From Flavobacterium lacisediminis (GTDB lineage Bacteria > Bacteroidota > Bacteroidia > Flavobacteriales > Flavobacteriaceae), in assembly GCF_025909975.1 (NCBI RefSeq), contig NZ_JAPCIO010000001.1, forward strand, positions 1-64,000: DNA of 64,000 nt, in the 5' to 3' direction. This document shows, in pieces, positions 33,427-43,299 of the stretch. The notes under the pieces are model-generated. The model saw only the letters and a program-made list of their open reading frames with translations. It had not been told where the DNA came from and did no database searches. Position numbers and translations under genes: made by a program. Positions within the stretch are counted from its first letter, which is position 1. Every line of letters starts with the position of its first letter.

Positions 33427-35465
33427 GGTTTATATGGTACTTTTTGATACTATTTTCTCTTATATCTTTTGGGCAAACCAATACATTTTTAGAAGATTTA
33501 ACTAATCAATGTGAGGCAAAAAAGAATAAAGGAGAATATAAAAAACTGATCCAGATTGCTTCATTAGGTTTATCGAAATCGGACAACAATTTCTATCAAT
33601 CCAAATTCAACTTTTATAAAGGTTATGGATTAGAATACGATAATAATCAATACGATAAAGCCATTCCATATTTTGAAAATTCTTTAAAGTTTGCTCAAAA
33701 AGGAAAGCATTTAGAACAAGAAACACTTGCTTTAATGCGATTGAATTATTTGTACTATTCTACAAAAAAATTTAAAGAAAGAGATCAATTAATTGAGTAT
33801 ATAAAAACGATTGTTGATACCACAAAAAGTGTTTATTCTAAAGGAATATTATTTGGAAGTTTGGGCGAATATTATTTAGATAAATCGGAAATCTCTAAGT
33901 TTATTGATTACAAATTAAAAGCAATTGAATTCAGAAAAAAATTCCCTAAAACCGACAACAAAAACACCGTAAACATTGGTATTTCCTATTCTCAAATTGG
34001 GCAAGCTTACATAAAGATGAAACAATTTAATAAAGGATTGGAATATTGCAACCTTGCTAAACCTTATTTAAAAGAATCAGCAAATGCGATGGCTTTTTTA
34101 CATAATGATTTTATTAAATGTTATCGGGGTTTACAAAATTTAGACAGTTTAGTTTCACATAGAAATAAAATATATTATTTGGTTACTAAAGATGATTCTT
34201 TGTTTTTGAGTTTAAGTTCTGCAAACCGATATCTAGCGGAATATTATGTCGACAAAAAAAAATTAAGCACTGCAAATTCTTATTTAAAAGAAGCAGATTA
34301 TTATGGATTAAAATCAAAAGACACTGAGATTTTAATGGAAATTAATCTTACTCGAGGCAAAATATTATTTGAACAAAAAAACTATAAAGAAGCAATCTCA
34401 ATTTTAAAAGAAGCTTCTGTTCATGCATATGAATTTGATAAAACAGCTTTTATTACCATAAACAAACTTATTGCAGAAAGTTACAAAGCACAGGCAAATT
34501 GGAAAGAAGCATTGCTTTATTTTGAAATTTACAACAAAGTAAATGAAGAGGTTTTAAAAGAATCTACAAAACAAAGTATTGCCAATGCCGAAGCCAAATT
34601 TCAAAATCAATACAAACAAGAAAAAATAGATTTACTTTCAGCAGAAAATAGGCTGAAAAATGCTGAAATAGAAAACTCAAAGAAACAGAAAATATACTTT
34701 TTCATTGGTTTTACTTTACTTTTAATAATTGCTTTTCTTTTATTTAAACAAAGTGAAAACAGAAAAAAATCGAACCTAAAATTACAAATTTTAAATAACG
34801 AACTTGAAGAAGCCAACAACGCCAAATTGCGATTTTTAAATATTTTAAATCACGATTTAAGAAGTCCAGTTGCGAGTTTAATTCAATTTTTACATCTAAA
34901 AAAAGAAAGTCCAGATTTATTAGATGAGGAAAGTAAAGCTCGTTTGGAACAAAAAACAATAGATGGTGCAGAAAATCTTCTAAACTCAATGGAAGATATT
35001 CTGTTGTGGAGCAAAGGTCAGATGGAAAACTTTAAACCCCAACCAGAAAAAATCAATATTTCTGAATTATTTCAAGATATTAAAAATCATTTTTCTAGCA
35101 CTGAAAACATTACAATTCAATTTGAAAATAATTCAAATATCAAATTATTTACCGATCAAAATTTCCTAAAAACCATAATGCGAAATTTAACTGGAAACGC
35201 CATAAAAGCTCTTGAAAATATTGACAACCCAACTATCAACTGGAAAGCTTGGAATGAAAACAACAAAACATTTATTTCCATTACTGACAATGGTAAAGGA
35301 GCAACTAATGAACAATTTAAAGCACTATATGATGAAAAAGAAATTGTTGGAATTAAAACAGGACTTGGACTTCATTTAATAAGAGATTTAGCCAAAATGA
35401 TTGATTGTGAAATTAGCGTAGAAACATCGAAAAACGAAGGAACCAAAGTTGTTTTAAAAATATAA
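33423..35465 (+). CDS. TPR-repeat sensor histidine kinase
   Basis: The 680-residue protein has a signal sequence (to about 17), a TPR array (about 20-390), a coiled coil, a TM helix ('IYFFIGFTLLLIIAFLLF', about 422-439) and a complete kinase core. HisKA has 'ILNHDLRSPVASLI' with the phospho-His. The ATPase domain has N-box 'NLTGNAIKALENI', G1 'ITDNGKGA' and G2 'KTGLGLHLIRDLA'. Unlike the sensor at 3038-4702, all ATP-lid Gly motifs are present. It is translationally coupled to the LytTR regulator. Confidence 0.95.
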   Translation: MRFIWYFLILFSLISFGQTNTFLEDLTNQCEAKKNKGEYKKLIQIASLGLSKSDNNFYQSKFNFYKGYGLEYDNNQYDKAIPYFENSLKFAQKGKHLEQETLALMRLNYLYYSTKKFKERDQLIEYIKTIVDTTKSVYSKGILFGSLGEYYLDKSEISKFIDYKLKAIEFRKKFPKTDNKNTVNIGISYSQIGQAYIKMKQFNKGLEYCNLAKPYLKESANAMAFLHNDFIKCYRGLQNLDSLVSHRNKIYYLVTKDDSLFLSLSSANRYLAEYYVDKKKLSTANSYLKEADYYGLKSKDTEILMEINLTRGKILFEQKNYKEAISILKEASVHAYEFDKTAFITINKLIAESYKAQANWKEALLYFEIYNKVNEEVLKESTKQSIANAEAKFQNQYKQEKIDLLSAENRLKNAEIENSKKQKIYFFIGFTLLLIIAFLLFKQSENRKKSNLKLQILNNELEEANNAKLRFLNILNHDLRSPVASLIQFLHLKKESPDLLDEESKARLEQKTIDGAENLLNSMEDILLWSKGQMENFKPQPEKINISELFQDIKNHFSSTENITIQFENNSNIKLFTDQNFLKTIMRNLTGNAIKALENIDNPTINWKAWNENNKTFISITDNGKGATNEQFKALYDEKEIVGIKTGLGLHLIRDLAKMIDCEISVETSKNEGTKVVLKI

Positions 35466-35496
35466 AAAAAGGCCCAACTTTCGTTGAGCCTTGAAT
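35466..35496. terminator. Terminator between the TPR kinase and trxA
   Basis: Stem AAGGCCCAAC/GTTGAGCCTT with loop TTTC, preceded by seven A and followed by T-rich sequence. It can act on both convergent genes. Confidence 0.8.
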
Positions 35497-35510
35497 TTCT
35501 TTTCCAAATA

Positions 35511-35828
35511 TTATAGTAATGCGTCAATTGCATCAGTATAGGTTTTCTTTGGAGCAACACCAACTTGTCTTCCTACAACTTCTCCATTTTGGAATACTAA
35601 AACTGTTGGGATATTTCTAACTCCGTATTTTGCTGCAAACTCTTGGTTTGCATCTACGTCCACTTTTCCTACTACTGCTTTTCCTTCGTACTCGCTGTGG
35701 ATTTCGTCGATAACTGGTCCAACCATTCTACATGGTCCACACCAAGCTGCCCAAAAATCAACTACTACTGGTTTGTCTGATTTTAATACTACCTCATCAA
35801 AAGTAGCATCTGTTATTGCTAATGCCAT
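35511..35828 (-). CDS. trxA: Thioredoxin
   Basis: The 105-residue cytoplasmic disulfide reductase has the active site in 'DFWAAWCGPCRMVGP' (Cys about 30 and 33) and the cis-Pro in 'VRNIPTVLVFQNG'. It has no signal peptide. A TATTTTTG -7 element lies at 35867-35860. It is probably monocistronic. Confidence 0.98.
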   Translation of the reverse strand: MALAITDATFDEVVLKSDKPVVVDFWAAWCGPCRMVGPVIDEIHSEYEGKAVVGKVDVDANQEFAAKYGVRNIPTVLVFQNGEVVGRQVGVAPKKTYTDAIDALL

Positions 35829-35935
35829 ATTTTAAATTTTAATTTACTTTATTGAGTAACAAAAATAGCTATTTATTTTGTACTAAACCAAAAACTCAAA
35901 TCGCTTTTATTTATTTGAGTATATATAAAACTGAT

Positions 35936-36511
35936 TTATAAAGATTTTAACACTGCTAATAGTACTTTCCCTTCTAAACGCTTGGAATAATTTGGGTTGA
36001 TATATAAAAACTCGATTTCTTTATTATCATTTATTACATAAACTGTTGGAACAGGCAAAAAACCTGGATTTTTACCCTCTGAATACTTATCTAATTTAGG
36101 TTTTTCTCTTTGAAATGCAATTCCAACAGCTTTAGAAAAAACACCTTCACTATCAGAATATAATTGATAATGTAACTCTTTTTTATCTAAAGTTTGTTTA
36201 AGAAAACTTGGAGCATCTGGACTAACTGCTACTACTTGATAACCTAAAGCAAGAATATCGTCTTCAATTTCTTGCATATCAGCTAATTGAGAATTACAGT
36301 ATGGACACCAACCTCCTCTGTATACAATTATAACCGTTTTTTTACTAAGTATTTTATCAGTATGGATTTCATTACCGTTTACATCACGCAACAAAACATT
36401 AGGAATTTTTTCTCCAATTAATAGCGGACTAACATTCTCTGGTTTATCTGCAATTTGACCAAATGAAACTATTGTAAAGCAAAACAAAATAACGCTTAAA
36501 ATCTTTTTCAT
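35936..36511 (-). CDS. Secreted peroxiredoxin-like protein (AhpC/TSA fold)
   Basis: The 191-residue thioredoxin-fold protein has a signal peptide ('MKKILSVILFCFTIVSFG'). The peroxidatic-type site is 'VYRGGWCPYCNSQL' (two Cys near 73 and 76), with 'VVAVSPDAPSFL' and 'VPTVYVINDNKEIEFLY'. The R-G-G-W-C-P-Y-C form is that of the peroxiredoxin-like family with a CxxC pair, suited to thiol peroxidase or reductase activity in the periplasm. The substrate is unknown. It lies between trxA and dnaE. Confidence 0.85.
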   Translation of the reverse strand: MKKILSVILFCFTIVSFGQIADKPENVSPLLIGEKIPNVLLRDVNGNEIHTDKILSKKTVIIVYRGGWCPYCNSQLADMQEIEDDILALGYQVVAVSPDAPSFLKQTLDKKELHYQLYSDSEGVFSKAVGIAFQREKPKLDKYSEGKNPGFLPVPTVYVINDNKEIEFLYINPNYSKRLEGKVLLAVLKSL

Positions 36512-36576
36512 ATCTTATAATTTTATAAAACAAATTTACAAAGATGAACAATGATAAAATGTTAACTATATGACAA

Positions 36577-39500
36577 TTAATTCAATTTGAAATTTACTTG
36601 CATGCGTTCCAATTCTTGAAGTAACTCAGAAGAAATTTTTACTTTCAATTTTCGGCTTGGCATAGAAAGTTTTGTTTTTACAATAATTTCTTCTTTTTCT
36701 GCTGGAACTTCTATTTCTATTTCCGTTACTTCACCAGACTCATCAACAATTTCCTCTTCCACATCTACTGGAGCAGCAACTGGAATATCTTCTACTACTT
36801 TTTTAATTCGTTCCAATTCCATTACTTCAAAAGTCACCGAATTATCACCGGTATTTGCAGCAAAAAGTTCGTTCAATTCAGTAACAAAATTGGAATGTAA
36901 ATCTTTAATATCTAAATGAATAAATAGTTTTTTAGCAAACGTTGGCAACACATCGGCTAACATTTTTGCGTCTAAAAACTGAATTCTTGGGTCTGATTTT
37001 TTACCGGTTTCGCGATTAACCCAACCTTCTTTCACATTGATTTTAAAATACACAAACTGATTTTGCAATAAGAAATGACGGTATTTTAAATATTCTTCAT
37101 CAAAAATTCGGAACTCATAACTTTCATCATAACCTTCTAACACAAAAGTCGCCCAGCCTTTACCGTTTTTGGCTGTTCTATGTTGCACATTGGTTACAAT
37201 TCCCCCAAAAGAAAGATTTTTACCCAAATGTTGCTCCAAATTTTTAAGCGATTCCAATTTTGCATTGCAGAAATACTTCATTTCAAACTTGTAATCATCT
37301 AACGGATGTCCCGAAATGTAAATTCCGACTACTTCTTTTTCTTTGGCTAATTTTTCCATTGTACTCCAATCTTCACAAGGAGGCACAATTGGCTCCGCAA
37401 TTTGCACTTCCGACGCATCGCCAAACAAACTTACTTGTGATGAATTTTCGTTTTCTTGAAATTTCGAACCATAACGAATCGCTTTTTCCAAAAATGTAAT
37501 TCCGTCGCCGTCATGATGAAAATATTGGGCACGATGAGTTTCGGTAAAACCATCAAAACCACCTGCTAATGCTAGGTTCTCAAATGCTTTTTTATTGGCA
37601 GCACGTAAATCAATTCGTTTGGCTAAATCGAAGATTGATTTGTAATTTCCATCTTTTCTGTTCTCAACAATGGTTTGAACTGCTCCTGCTCCAACGCCTT
37701 TTACTGCTCCCATTCCGAAACGAACAGCATAATTTTCGTTTACCGTAAATTTATAGTACGATTCATTCACATCTGGACCCAAAACGTCCAATCCCATACG
37801 TTTACATTCTTCCATAAAGAACGAAACTTGCTTGATATCGTTCATGTTGTTAGAAAGAACCGCTGCCATGTATTCTGCAGGATAATGCGCTTTCAAATAA
37901 GCCGTTTGATAAGCAATCCAAGCATAACAAGTAGAGTGCGATTTATTGAACGCATAACTTGCAAACGCCTCCCAATCTTTCCAAATCTTCTCTAAAATAA
38001 CAGGGTCATGTCCTTTTTCTGCCGCTTGATTGATAAATTGAGGTTTCATTTTGTTCAAAACGTCAATTTGCTTTTTACCCATCGCTTTACGCAAAACGTC
38101 GGCATCTCCTTTTGAGAATCCCGCTAATTTTTGTGACAAAAGCATTACCTGCTCTTGGTAAACGGTAATTCCGTAGGTTTCTGCTAAGTATTCTTCACAG
38201 GCTTCTAAATCGTATTTGATTTCTTCTTCGCCGTTTTTTCTACGAACGAAAGAAGGAATATATTCCAATGGTCCCGGACGATATAATGCGTTCATGGCAA
38301 TTAAATCGGCAAAAACAGTTGGCTTTAAGTCCTTCATATATTTTTGCATTCCAGGCGATTCGTATTGGAAAACCCCAACCGTTTCACCTCTTTGGAATAA
38401 CTCATATGTTTTTTGGTCGTCAATTGAAAAATTATCAGGATCTAAGTCGATTCCTAAACGATATTTTACCAATTTAACCGTGTCTTTAATTAAGGTTAGT
38501 GTTTTTAATCCCAAAAAGTCCATCTTCAACAAACCAGCACTTTCCGCTACCGAGTTGTCAAATTGCGTAACATATAAATCGGAATCTTTTGCGGTTGTAA
38601 CAGGAACGAAATTCGTAATATCACTTGGCGTGATGATTACACCACAAGCGTGAATTCCAGTGTTTCGCATGGAACCTTCTAACACTTTTGCTTGCTGAAT
38701 GGTTTCTCCTGCTAAATCTTCTGAGTTGGCAATCCCAATTAATTCTTTGACTTTATCAAATTCTTCCGAACGCAATGCTTTTTTGACTTCGCTTTCGTCT
38801 TCGGCTAGAAATCGGGCTAAATTCCATTTGGAAGGCATCATTCCTGGAATCAATTTAGCAATTCTATCGGCTTCAAATAATGGCAAATCTAATACACGAG
38901 CCGTATCTCGAATCGCAGACTTCGTAGCCATCTTACCATAGGTAATAATTTGCGCCACCTGATTAGAACCGTATTTATTGATTACATAATCCATGACACG
39001 ACCACGACCTTCATCATCAAAGTCGATATCAATATCGGGCATGGAAACACGGTCGGGATTTAAGAAACGCTCAAAAAGCAAATCGTACTTAATTGGGTCG
39101 ATATTTGTAATTCCTAAACAATATGCCACAGCAGAACCTGCAGCAGAACCACGACCTGGGCCAACAGAAACATCCATTTTTCTGGCTTCAGCAATGAAAT
39201 CTTGTACAATTAAGAAATAACCTGGATAACCTGAATTGGAAATCGTAAGTAATTCAAAATCCAAACGTTCTTTGATGTCATCGGTTAATTCTGGATAGCG
39301 TTTTTCGGCTCCTTTATAAGTTAAATGTCTTAAATAATTATTCTCGCCTCGCACGCCTCCGTCTTCGGCATCTTCAGGAACTTCAAATTCATCAGGAATT
39401 TTAAATTTTGGAAGTAATACATCTCTATATAAAGAATATGCTTCCACTTTATCTATAATTTCCTGAATATTAATAATTGCTTCGGGTAAATCAGCAAAAA

Positions 39501-41100
39501 GTTGCTTCATTTCGTCACCCGATTTAAAATAATATTCTTGATTTGGCATCCCATAACGATAACCACGTCCGCGACCAATTGGTGTTGCTTGTTTTTCACC
39601 ATCTTTTACACACAATAAAATATCGTGCGCATTGGCATCTTCTTTATTAACGTAATAGGTATTATTGGTCGCAACCAACTTCACATTGTGCTTTTTCGCG
39701 AAAGCAATTAATGTTTGATTAACGCGATTTTCGTCTTCTTGCTTGTGTCGCATTAATTCCAGATAGAAATCAGCACCAAATTGTTCTTTCCACCAAATTA
39801 AAGCTTCTTCCGCTTGACTTTCACCGACATTTAGAATTTTACTCGGAATTTCTCCGTATAAATTTCCCGATAAAACAATGATGTCTTCTTTGTATTGTTC
39901 CACTACTTTTCTGTCGATACGAGGTACGTAATAGAAACCATCTGTATATGCAATAGAAGACATTTTGGCTAAATTGTGATAGCCTTTTTTATTTTTTGCC
40001 AATAAGACTACTTGATATCCGTTGTCTTTTTTGGTCTTATCTTTATGATCGTCACAGATATTGAATTCGCAACCAACAATAGGTTTGATTTCGGTTTCAG
40101 TTGGCTCTTCTCCTGCTTCAATTGCGGCTTCAATTTTTGCTTTAGCAGCTTTGTTATGATTCATAACAGCGCTTACAAAATGGAAAGCTCCCATCATGTT
40201 TCCAGTATCGGTCATAGCAACCGCTGGCATTTTAAATTTTGCCGAAGCTTTTACCAAATCATTAATAGCAATAGTAGATTGTAAAACTGAAAACTGCGTA
40301 TGATTGTGTAAATGTGCAAAAGCAGCATCTTTTAAATCTGATTTTACTTCGTCTGAAATTGTGGTTTGAACTTCCTCTTGTTCGATTTTTTTCAAACGTG
40401 CTCTGATTTCGTCAGAGGCTTGTTTCAGATTGATATGTTTTAATCCGATTAATTGGATTTCGCCCAGATTTTTTTCTCGGAAACTTCTAAAATATTCTGG
40501 AGTTACATCTAATTCTTCTTTAGTAAAAACTTCTCTTTTGATTAACTCTAAAAAACAACGAGTAGTTGCTTCCACATCGGCAGTAGCATTGTGCGCTTCT
40601 GCAAAAGGTTGATTGAAAAGATATTGATGTAATTCGGTTAATGTTGGTAATTTAAATCTTCCGCCACGACCACCTGGTAATTTCAATAAATTGGCAGTGA
40701 TTTCGGTACACGTATCTAAAACCGGCATTTTAGACATATCGGAACCAATATTCATACGATGGAATTCGCATCCCATAATATTAACATCGAATCCTACATT
40801 TTGACCTACAATGAATTTCGTTTTTGAAAGTGCTATGTTGAATTTCTCTAAAACTTCCGACAGAAGAATTCCTTGCTCCATTGCTAATTCGGTAGAAATA
40901 CCATGAATTCTTTCGGCATCATATGGAATATTAAAACCTTCGGGCTTTACCAAATAGTCTTGGTGCTCGATAAGATTTCCCATTTCGTCATGTAACTGCC
41001 ATGCAATTTGTATACAACGAGGCCAGTTATCGGTATCGGTAATGGGAGCCGACCAACTGCGAGGTAATCCTGTGGTTTCTGTATCGAAAATTAAGTACAT
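36577..41100 (-). CDS. dnaE: DNA polymerase III alpha subunit with fused 3'-5' exonuclease
   Basis: The 1507-residue replicative polymerase begins with a DEDDh proofreading exonuclease (about 1-190: 'MYLIFDTETTGLP', 'GQNVGFDVNIM', 'AHNATADVEATT'), a fusion typical of Bacteroidota. A PHP domain follows (about 265-480, 'AFAHLHNHTQFSVLQ'). The Pol III palm has catalytic Asp residues in 'MPDIDIDFDDEGRGRV' and 'GPGRGSAAGSAVAYCLGI'. 'HACGVIITP', a helix-hairpin-helix region and an OB fold come next. The C-terminal acidic stretch is low complexity. A TATTTTTG -7 element lies at 41161-41154. Confidence 0.99.
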   Translation of the reverse strand: MYLIFDTETTGLPRSWSAPITDTDNWPRCIQIAWQLHDEMGNLIEHQDYLVKPEGFNIPYDAERIHGISTELAMEQGILLSEVLEKFNIALSKTKFIVGQNVGFDVNIMGCEFHRMNIGSDMSKMPVLDTCTEITANLLKLPGGRGGRFKLPTLTELHQYLFNQPFAEAHNATADVEATTRCFLELIKREVFTKEELDVTPEYFRSFREKNLGEIQLIGLKHINLKQASDEIRARLKKIEQEEVQTTISDEVKSDLKDAAFAHLHNHTQFSVLQSTIAINDLVKASAKFKMPAVAMTDTGNMMGAFHFVSAVMNHNKAAKAKIEAAIEAGEEPTETEIKPIVGCEFNICDDHKDKTKKDNGYQVVLLAKNKKGYHNLAKMSSIAYTDGFYYVPRIDRKVVEQYKEDIIVLSGNLYGEIPSKILNVGESQAEEALIWWKEQFGADFYLELMRHKQEDENRVNQTLIAFAKKHNVKLVATNNTYYVNKEDANAHDILLCVKDGEKQATPIGRGRGYRYGMPNQEYYFKSGDEMKQLFADLPEAIINIQEIIDKVEAYSLYRDVLLPKFKIPDEFEVPEDAEDGGVRGENNYLRHLTYKGAEKRYPELTDDIKERLDFELLTISNSGYPGYFLIVQDFIAEARKMDVSVGPGRGSAAGSAVAYCLGITNIDPIKYDLLFERFLNPDRVSMPDIDIDFDDEGRGRVMDYVINKYGSNQVAQIITYGKMATKSAIRDTARVLDLPLFEADRIAKLIPGMMPSKWNLARFLAEDESEVKKALRSEEFDKVKELIGIANSEDLAGETIQQAKVLEGSMRNTGIHACGVIITPSDITNFVPVTTAKDSDLYVTQFDNSVAESAGLLKMDFLGLKTLTLIKDTVKLVKYRLGIDLDPDNFSIDDQKTYELFQRGETVGVFQYESPGMQKYMKDLKPTVFADLIAMNALYRPGPLEYIPSFVRRKNGEEEIKYDLEACEEYLAETYGITVYQEQVMLLSQKLAGFSKGDADVLRKAMGKKQIDVLNKMKPQFINQAAEKGHDPVILEKIWKDWEAFASYAFNKSHSTCYAWIAYQTAYLKAHYPAEYMAAVLSNNMNDIKQVSFFMEECKRMGLDVLGPDVNESYYKFTVNENYAVRFGMGAVKGVGAGAVQTIVENRKDGNYKSIFDLAKRIDLRAANKKAFENLALAGGFDGFTETHRAQYFHHDGDGITFLEKAIRYGSKFQENENSSQVSLFGDASEVQIAEPIVPPCEDWSTMEKLAKEKEVVGIYISGHPLDDYKFEMKYFCNAKLESLKNLEQHLGKNLSFGGIVTNVQHRTAKNGKGWATFVLEGYDESYEFRIFDEEYLKYRHFLLQNQFVYFKINVKEGWVNRETGKKSDPRIQFLDAKMLADVLPTFAKKLFIHLDIKDLHSNFVTELNELFAANTGDNSVTFEVMELERIKKVVEDIPVAAPVDVEEEIVDESGEVTEIEIEVPAEKEEIIVKTKLSMPSRKLKVKISSELLQELERMQVNFKLN

Positions 41101-41204
41101 CTATCTGATAATTAAGCTAAAGACCAAAAGCAAAAACTGATTTTGAATAAAAACAAAAATACATTTTAAGTTAGTGAATGCCAATTTAAGTTATCAACAA
41201 AAAC

Positions 41205-41240
41205 AAAAAACCACCTGAATTACTTCAGATGGTTATTATA
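41205..41240 (-). terminator. Terminator of the DUF6252 gene
   Basis: Stem AACCACCTGAA/TTCAGATGGTT with loop TTAC, about 20 nt after the DUF6252 stop on the minus strand. Confidence 0.7.
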
Positions 41241-41259
41241 TACTATTTATATTGTATTA

Positions 41260-41955
41260 CTAGAAAGTAGACAAAGGCACTTTATAAAACCAACCTTCAG
41301 AAAAAGTCACGACCTCTCCTAATTCATCTACTACATTAAATTTAAATTTTCCAGTATATTTACCTTCTAAAGCTTCAGTTATAGTGATTTCACCATTACT
41401 TTGTTGCACGTTAACCACTTTAAATTTAGCATTGTTATTTCCACCAACAATCGTAATCAAATCACCCGCTCTATATCCATTTCCTCTTGAAACTAAAGTG
41501 ATTGAAGTAACCGCTCCGTTAGTTGTTCTTGTTGCCACTCTTAAACCAGAACCAGAACCTCCAGTAGTTTGAGCACCAGCTGCATTATCAGTATACCCCG
41601 TACCAACATTTTGAATTGCCGATAATTTAAAAGCAGGACCTGAATAAACTCTTGAATCATATGATTTAGAAAGTTCTGGACTATCAAAGTAATATGAAGC
41701 AAAATTAGCTGTATTATCAGTACCGAAAATATAAGTTCCTAAATCAGCACTGCTAGATTTCAATACAATTGTTTCATATTCTGTATAAGCCGTTAATGTC
41801 ATTGCTCCGCTTTCACCTATTGAAACTGTAGCATAATCCGCTCTCCAAGGTGCGTTATTGAAATTTGCTTGAAAAGCAGGTGTATTAGTTTGAATATCCT
41901 CTTGACACGAAGAAAAAGCAACAACAAGCGCAAGTAAAGAAACTATTTTTTTCAT
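41260..41955 (-). CDS. DUF6252 family lipoprotein
   Basis: The 231-residue lipoprotein has lipobox 'MKKIVSLLALVVAFSSC' (Cys17). The 'FQANFNNAPWRAD' opening, 'GTYIFGTDNTANFASYYF' and 'YTGKFKFNVVDELGEVVTFS' fit DUF6252. A Gly/Thr-rich insert around residues 115-175 ('GSGSGLRVATRTTNGAV', 'SRGNGYRAGDLITIVGG') looks like a virion/adhesin-type beta repeat. Function is unknown. A TATTTTTG -7 element lies at 41995-41988. Confidence 0.75.
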   Translation of the reverse strand: MKKIVSLLALVVAFSSCQEDIQTNTPAFQANFNNAPWRADYATVSIGESGAMTLTAYTEYETIVLKSSSADLGTYIFGTDNTANFASYYFDSPELSKSYDSRVYSGPAFKLSAIQNVGTGYTDNAAGAQTTGGSGSGLRVATRTTNGAVTSITLVSRGNGYRAGDLITIVGGNNNAKFKVVNVQQSNGEITITEALEGKYTGKFKFNVVDELGEVVTFSEGWFYKVPLSTF

Positions 41956-42073
41956 CTTAAATTAAGTTCGTTATAATATGTAGGTAACAAAAATAACTTT
42001 TTTATTGAAATAAACACATTTTCAATGAAAAAATATTTTACACTAACTTATACATTTGTATTGCAAAGTTTTA

Positions 42074-42081
42074 TATATTTG
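42074..42081 (+). promoter_or_regulatory. -7 promoter element of rpsP-rimM
   Basis: TATATTTG matches TAnnTTTG; TTTG at 42055-42058 may be the -33 element. The start codon is 47 nt downstream. Confidence 0.55.
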
Positions 42082-42128
42082 CACCCTTAAATAACCGAGG
42101 TCGAGAACCTCAAATTAATCACAAGATT

Positions 42129-42695
42129 ATGTCAGTAAAAATTAGATTACAAAGACACGGAAAAAAAGGGAAACCTTTTTATTGGGTTGTTGCAGCAGAT
42201 GCAAGATCAAAAAGAGATGGTAAATTCTTAGAGAAAATCGGAACTTACAATCCAAACACTAACCCAGCTACTATCGATTTAAATATCGAAAAAGCAGCAC
42301 AATGGTTACACAATGGTGCTCAGCCAACTGACACTGCAAGAGCAATTTTATCTTACACTGGTGCTTTATTAAAACATCACTTAGATGGAGGAGTTCGTAA
42401 AGGTGCTTTAACTCAAGAACAAGCTGATGCTAAATTAGCAACTTGGTTAGACGAGAAAGCTGGTAAAGTTGATGCAAAAAAATCTGGTTTATCTAAAGCA
42501 GAGGCTGAAGCAAAAGCAAAAGCATTCAAAGCTGAACAAGAAGCAAACGCAAAACGTATTGCTGCTCAAGCTGAAGCTGCGAAAGTAGAAGAAGTAGCTG
42601 AAGAAGCTGCAGCAGAAGTAACTGAAGAAGTAGTAGAAGCTGCTGCTGAAGAAACTCAAGCTGTTGAAGAGAACAACGAAGAAACTCAAGCATAA
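42129..42695 (+). CDS. rpsP: 30S ribosomal protein S16 with acidic C-terminal extension
   Basis: The S16 core (about 1-85) shows 'MSVKIRLQRHGKKGKPFYWV', 'DGKFLEKIGTYNP' and 'AQPTDTARAIL'. The 188-residue length is roughly twice that of a minimal S16. Residues about 115-188 form an Ala/Glu/Lys-rich tail that becomes strongly acidic ('EEVAEEAAAEVTEEVVEAAA'), as is usual in Flavobacteriia. It is followed 15 nt later by rimM. Confidence 0.98.
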   Translation: MSVKIRLQRHGKKGKPFYWVVAADARSKRDGKFLEKIGTYNPNTNPATIDLNIEKAAQWLHNGAQPTDTARAILSYTGALLKHHLDGGVRKGALTQEQADAKLATWLDEKAGKVDAKKSGLSKAEAEAKAKAFKAEQEANAKRIAAQAEAAKVEEVAEEAAAEVTEEVVEAAAEETQAVEENNEETQA

Positions 42696-42710
42696 TTTTA
42701 TAGCGATTCC

Positions 42711-43238
42711 ATGCGTAAAGAAGATTGTTTCTATTTAGGTAAAATCGCAAAAAAATTTAGTTTCAAAGGGGAAGTATTGGCGTATTTAGACACCGACGAA
42801 CCCGAATTGTATCAAAATTTGGAATCAGTTTTTGTTGAAATCAACAAAAGTCTGGTTCCATTTTTTATTGAAAGTAGTTCGCTTCACAAAGAAAAATTCT
42901 TACGCGTTCGTTTTGAAGACATTCAAACCGAAGAAGAAGCAGACGAAATTATGGGAAGCGAAATCTATCTTCCACTTTCTATGTTACCAAAATTAGAAGG
43001 AACTCAATTTTATTACCACGAAGTAATTGGATTTGATGTTATCGACCTAATGAGAGGAAACATTGGTAAAATTGTTGCTATTAATGATAGTGGTGCTCAA
43101 CCACTTTTTGAAATTGATAAAAACGGAACTGAAATTTTAATTCCGCTTATTGATGATTTCATCATTGCACTTGACAGAGCAAACAAAACCATTACTTTAG
43201 AAACTCCTGAAGGTTTGGTTGACCTTTATTTACAGTAG
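42711..43238 (+). CDS. rimM: Ribosome maturation factor RimM
   Basis: The 175-residue 16S-processing factor binds S19 during 30S head assembly. It has an N-terminal beta-barrel ('CFYLGKIAKKFSFKGEVLAY') and a C-terminal PRC-barrel ('YYHEVIGFDVIDLMRGNIGK', 'ILIPLIDDFI'). The rpsP-rimM pairing is conserved in bacteria, and both are probably one transcript. Confidence 0.97.
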   Translation: MRKEDCFYLGKIAKKFSFKGEVLAYLDTDEPELYQNLESVFVEINKSLVPFFIESSSLHKEKFLRVRFEDIQTEEEADEIMGSEIYLPLSMLPKLEGTQFYYHEVIGFDVIDLMRGNIGKIVAINDSGAQPLFEIDKNGTEILIPLIDDFIIALDRANKTITLETPEGLVDLYLQ

Positions 43239-43274
43239 TTGACAGTCGCAGTCACAGTTTACAGTTTTTTAAAT
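43237..43274. repeat. CAGT word repeat after rimM
   Basis: 'cagtagttgacagtcgcag', then 'tcacagtttacagttttt', the same word family as 23437-23497 and 54946-55012. Confidence 0.7.
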
Positions 43275-43299
43275 TGTTTAAATTCAATCCTTATTCATT

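Noticed and set aside
37260-40612. Several plus-strand open frames inside dnaE
   Set aside because: They are shadow frames opposite a highly conserved polymerase gene, with no motifs or start context.
42489-42750. Minus-strand Phe/Leu/Gln-rich frames opposite rpsP
   Set aside because: They mirror the Ala/Glu repeat tail of S16; composition alone explains them.
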